A DNA stretch of 7,048 bases from a bacterium (GTDB taxonomy: Bacteria; SZUA-182; SZUA-191). Shown here piece after piece: positions 5,512 through 7,048 of this stretch. The position numbers were made by a program, and so were the translations under genes. The stretch is from assembly GCA_003230535.1 (NCBI GenBank), contig QIEW01000401.1, positions 1 to 7,048 on the forward strand, written 5' to 3'. Under the pieces are notes generated by a model, which worked only from the letters and a program-made list of their open reading frames with translations, had not been told where the DNA came from and made no database searches. Within the stretch, counting starts at the first letter, position 1; each line of letters starts with the position of its first letter.

Positions 5512-5536
5512 CTTTCGGCTTGAGACAAGCCGAAAG
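5512..5536 (+). repeat. Palindromic repeat family 1, copy 3
   Basis: An 11-bp perfect stem (CTTTCGGCTTG with CAAGCCGAAAG) and loop AGA, in the same orientation as copy 2 and about 3.7 kb from it. Three members in 7 kb, all between genes, indicate a dispersed family of this genome. Confidence 0.8.
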
Positions 5537-5623
5537 ATCGGAACTAAAATGCTGCATCGTTCTTCCCCTGGATTATTCCCCCAAAACCTCTTGGAAGGAT
5601 GCTAAGAAACCAGACGGGGTTAT

Positions 5624-5929
5624 TCAACCAACATACTGCCTGTAAACCCTTTTTATTTCTGCAATAAATTCTCCAGCCCTATGAATTCGTTGAGTCACAT
5701 CTTCCATATTGAAAACCACAAACTCGTGGTAATCTCCTTCCTGACGGTCTCCAAACATCTGGCGGTAGAACTTACTCCATTGTTTATCAACTACCCCGGC
5801 TTTGACAAACTCACGATCAAAAAGGGAACGTACCCCTGCATGTTTGGAACTGCTCAATCCCTTGGTACTCAATAAGGCTGATACCGCATAAAACATGGCA
5901 TCATAGGCCCGATTTACAGTGCCTGCCAA
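5624..5929 (-). CDS. HEPN-domain protein, main (C-terminal) part of a frame-interrupted gene
   Basis: HEPN proteins next to MNT nucleotidyltransferases are usually RNase-type toxins held in check by their partner (HepT/MntA class), acting in the cytoplasm. This 101-residue reading starts at TTG 5929 and contains VNRAYDAMFYAVSALLSTKG (5-24), the second helix of the fold, then KFYRQMFGDRQEGDYHEFVVF (about 53-73) with RQEGDYH, an R-x5-H arrangement in the range (Rx4-6H) typical of active HEPN sites, and a final helix. The expected first helix is not in this frame: it lies just upstream in another one (5914-6027). A GGAGG (5944-5940) stands 10 bases before the TTG, so separate initiation is possible. 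Otherwise this is a frameshifted gene, or a sequence error of one base. Confidence 0.72.
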   Translation of the reverse strand: MAGTVNRAYDAMFYAVSALLSTKGLSSSKHAGVRSLFDREFVKAGVVDKQWSKFYRQMFGDRQEGDYHEFVVFNMEDVTQRIHRAGEFIAEIKRVYRQYVG

Positions 5930-6027
5930 GGCCGGTTGGCCTCCAGTAAAATATTTGCTTCTCTCAGGGTTTCCTCAGCCCTTGATAATCGGTACCTTAT
6001 AATCTCCTTTTTCTCTGCGGATATCAA
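5914..6027 (-). pseudogene. Out-of-frame N-terminal segment of the HEPN gene
   Basis: A 37-codon frame opens with TTG at 6027, overlapping the MNT stop (TTGA), with GAGGG about 8 bases upstream, and ends at TAA 5916-5914. It encodes MISAEKKEIIRYRLSRAEET, then LREANILLEANRPWQ: the usual first helix of a HEPN protein (charged, with a RAEETL-EA-LLE pattern). Joining it to the following frame by a one-base shift near 5925-5922 gives a normal-length HEPN protein of about 136 residues, running ...NRPWQ-AGTVNRAYDAMF. So the gene is either broken by loss of one base, a sequence error, or split into two coupled frames that overlap by 16 bases. Confidence 0.65.
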
Positions 6028-6371
6028 ACGGGAATTCCCTCGGCATCAATATTACGATGGATGTCTAACGCCCTGTATTTAGGAGAATCCCAATCCATTT
6101 GGGAGAAAGTTAACAGATTAAGGCTGACCCTATACTCCAACTCATAATCATACACAAAATCGCTTAGCCTGTGCTTGAGTTCCCAATCAACTTGTTTATT
6201 AAAAAGTACCAATATATCTATGTCAGAGAATTTATGGGCATCGCCCCGAGCCTTAGAGCCATATAACACCACCTGAATAGCGCCAAATTGCTTTCTTATC
6301 TCCCCGGCTATCTCCTTGACAATTTTTCTCTCTCTGGGGGTTAAGCTGGTTTGTTTGCCTGGATTACTCAT
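6024..6371 (-). CDS. MNT-type minimal nucleotidyltransferase (antitoxin-like partner of HEPN)
   Basis: Minimal nucleotidyltransferases of the pol-beta fold paired with HEPN proteins can neutralise them, in studied MntA/HepT systems by adding AMP to the toxin. The 115-residue protein has a clear GSx10DxD motif: YGSKARGDAHKFSDIDILV (37-55), with G38-S39 and metal-binding D50 and D52. The third acidic residue expected on the next long strand is not evident; the matching segment reads VSLNLLTF (82-89), with Asn at the likely place, although many HEPN-linked members vary here. The N-terminal helix TPRERKIVKEIAGEIRKQFG precedes the motif. The ATG at 6371 has only a weak purine stretch upstream and lies 32 bp after the kelch-type gene stop. 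Its own stop overlaps the HEPN TTG start, so the two are translationally coupled. Confidence 0.87.
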   Translation of the reverse strand: MSNPGKQTSLTPRERKIVKEIAGEIRKQFGAIQVVLYGSKARGDAHKFSDIDILVLFNKQVDWELKHRLSDFVYDYELEYRVSLNLLTFSQMDWDSPKYRALDIHRNIDAEGIPV

Positions 6372-6393
6372 AAATTATCTCTGTACGAACCTT

Positions 6394-6415
6394 ATCTCCC
6401 AGCTTAAGGGGTAAA
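6394..6415. repeat. 22-bp direct repeat, copy 2 (includes the kelch gene stop)
   Basis: Exact match to 5378-5399. Here it overlaps the last codons and the stop (TTA at 6404-6406 on the plus strand) of the kelch-type gene, whose reading ends FTFTP. At copy 1 the equivalent minus-strand reading is HSFTP then TAA, so copy 1 looks like a displaced gene end. Confidence 0.75.
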
Positions 6416-7048
6416 AGTAAACGGCTCTGCGTCCTCGCAAAAAATATCCCCATTGATTATGTTTAAGAAGCGGCCGCCAAATTGGTATGCCCCCGCAGGT
6501 TCGCTGCCGGTGAAGGTATGGTTAAACAGCGGCACCGTCATATCAACACCAGCCGGAATATTGTAGCTGGGAATGTTATGGATGGACTTTAGACTCCCAT
6601 CCGGCAACTCAATCCATACTTTCACTTCCACCTTGTCCGGGTTATCGTCGTTGGTAACATGAGCGGTAACGGTCAGGGTTTCTCCAGGGGTAAGCTCCGC
6701 GTCGTTTAAGATAATGTCTATAGATGGATCACAAACAGAAGGCGGTGGGAGAAGAAGTTCCCATGTATCGTTAAAAGTATTGCTCAAGTTGGCTCCACCT
6801 CCAAACATGAGGACTCTGTTACGTATTGGATCAAAAATAGCTTTTGGTGTATCCCTTGTAGAAGGGATATCCCCATAAACATTGCGATCTATCCAACTAT
6901 TGTCATTTGTGTTGAAAATTGCTACTTGGTCATGATTATTAAGATACCAACCCCCCATAGAAATCATCCATTGATGTTCGGGAGCGAAAACCGATTCGTG
7001 ACGATCTACGGTATCTTCATAATCAGTAATATACGACCATTCACTTGT
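6404..7048 (-). CDS. Kelch-repeat surface or secreted protein, C-terminal part (5' end outside window)
   Basis: The frame is open from the stop at 6404 to the right edge, giving at least 214 residues; the ATG at 6967 is internal, since in-frame kelch-like text (TDYEDTVDRHESVFAPEHQW) precedes it. Two kelch blades are visible: the one ending VAIFNTNDNSWIDR, and the one with AIFDPIRNRVLMFGGGANLSN followed by DTWELLLP. After a PPPSVCDPS linker comes a roughly 105-residue beta-rich, Ig-like domain (DAELTPGETLTVTAHVTND, LPDGSLKS, TVPLFNHTFTG, AGAYQFGGRF) with two cysteines (in CDPS and FCED) that may form a disulfide, which fits an extracellular location. No membrane anchor or sorting motif is seen at the C-terminus (FTFTP). 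Function is probably binding of a surface or extracellular partner; the ligand is unknown. It is more AT-rich than the ATPase genes. Confidence 0.75.
   Translation of the reverse strand, partial: TSEWSYITDYEDTVDRHESVFAPEHQWMISMGGWYLNNHDQVAIFNTNDNSWIDRNVYGDIPSTRDTPKAIFDPIRNRVLMFGGGANLSNTFNDTWELLLPPPSVCDPSIDIILNDAELTPGETLTVTAHVTNDDNPDKVEVKVWIELPDGSLKSIHNIPSYNIPAGVDMTVPLFNHTFTGSEPAGAYQFGGRFLNIINGDIFCEDAEPFTFTP

Larger units (their letters stand above)
5296..5623. other. Repeat-bearing gap between the HEPN gene and atpC
   Basis: No gene is supported in this stretch. It holds a candidate atpC promoter (5314-5343), an imperfect hairpin (AAGCC-AA-GCTG with CAGC-GGCTT, 5326-5349) overlapping its -35, one copy of a 22-bp repeat shared with the end of the kelch-type gene (5378-5399), a dispersed TCATTGCGAGG-type repeat (5440-5475) and palindromic repeat family 1 copy 3 (5512-5536). 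Confidence 0.7.

Overview
The window looks like chromosomal DNA of an anaerobic bacterium, perhaps a Clostridia-like Firmicute. This rests on an anaerobic-type cobalamin gene (cbiD), a bacterial V/A-type ATPase block, strong AGGAGG-type ribosome sites, and intergenic DNA full of short palindromes. The taxonomy is inference only. The far right end (surface kelch-type protein, MNT/HEPN pair, dispersed repeats) looks like accessory DNA.

Layout. 1-464 is mostly non-coding. It holds one tiny minus-strand gene (236-316) for a 26-residue single-span membrane peptide with a near-perfect ribosome site, and two candidate divergent promoters, one with a palindrome in its spacer. cbiD (465-1682, +) follows. 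1683-2183 has no gene but is packed with about ten hairpins: a 36-bp direct repeat that starts at the cbiD stop, two copies of one palindromic repeat family, two opposed copies of a second family with a GTAA loop, and two opposed hairpins whose loops are complementary to nearby sequence. On the minus strand come three tightly coupled V/A-ATPase genes, transcribed C -> F -> A (5295 down to 2184). Subunits B and D, which normally follow A, and I, K and E, which normally precede C, are absent. 5296-5623 is a second repeat-rich gap. Then, all on the minus strand, come a HEPN-domain gene interrupted by a frame change (5624-6027), its MNT nucleotidyltransferase partner (6024-6371), and the C-terminal part of a kelch/Ig-like, probably secreted protein that runs off the right edge (6404-7048).

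How the genes fit together. A, F and C are the catalytic subunit, a central-stalk subunit and the stalk-to-membrane-ring connector of a rotary ATPase; they can only work with subunits encoded elsewhere. MNT and HEPN form a toxin/antitoxin-like pair (HepT/MntA class), with the MNT gene first and its stop overlapping the HEPN start. cbiD is an isolated corrin-ring methyltransferase gene here, and no other cobalamin gene is in view.

Most noteworthy: the hairpin-dense 1683-2183 segment, lying where the next ATPase genes would be expected; palindrome families whose stems differ by paired, compensatory changes; the split HEPN frame with a GGAGG before its second part; and a 22-bp exact direct repeat that brackets the HEPN/MNT pair and includes the stop codon of the kelch gene.
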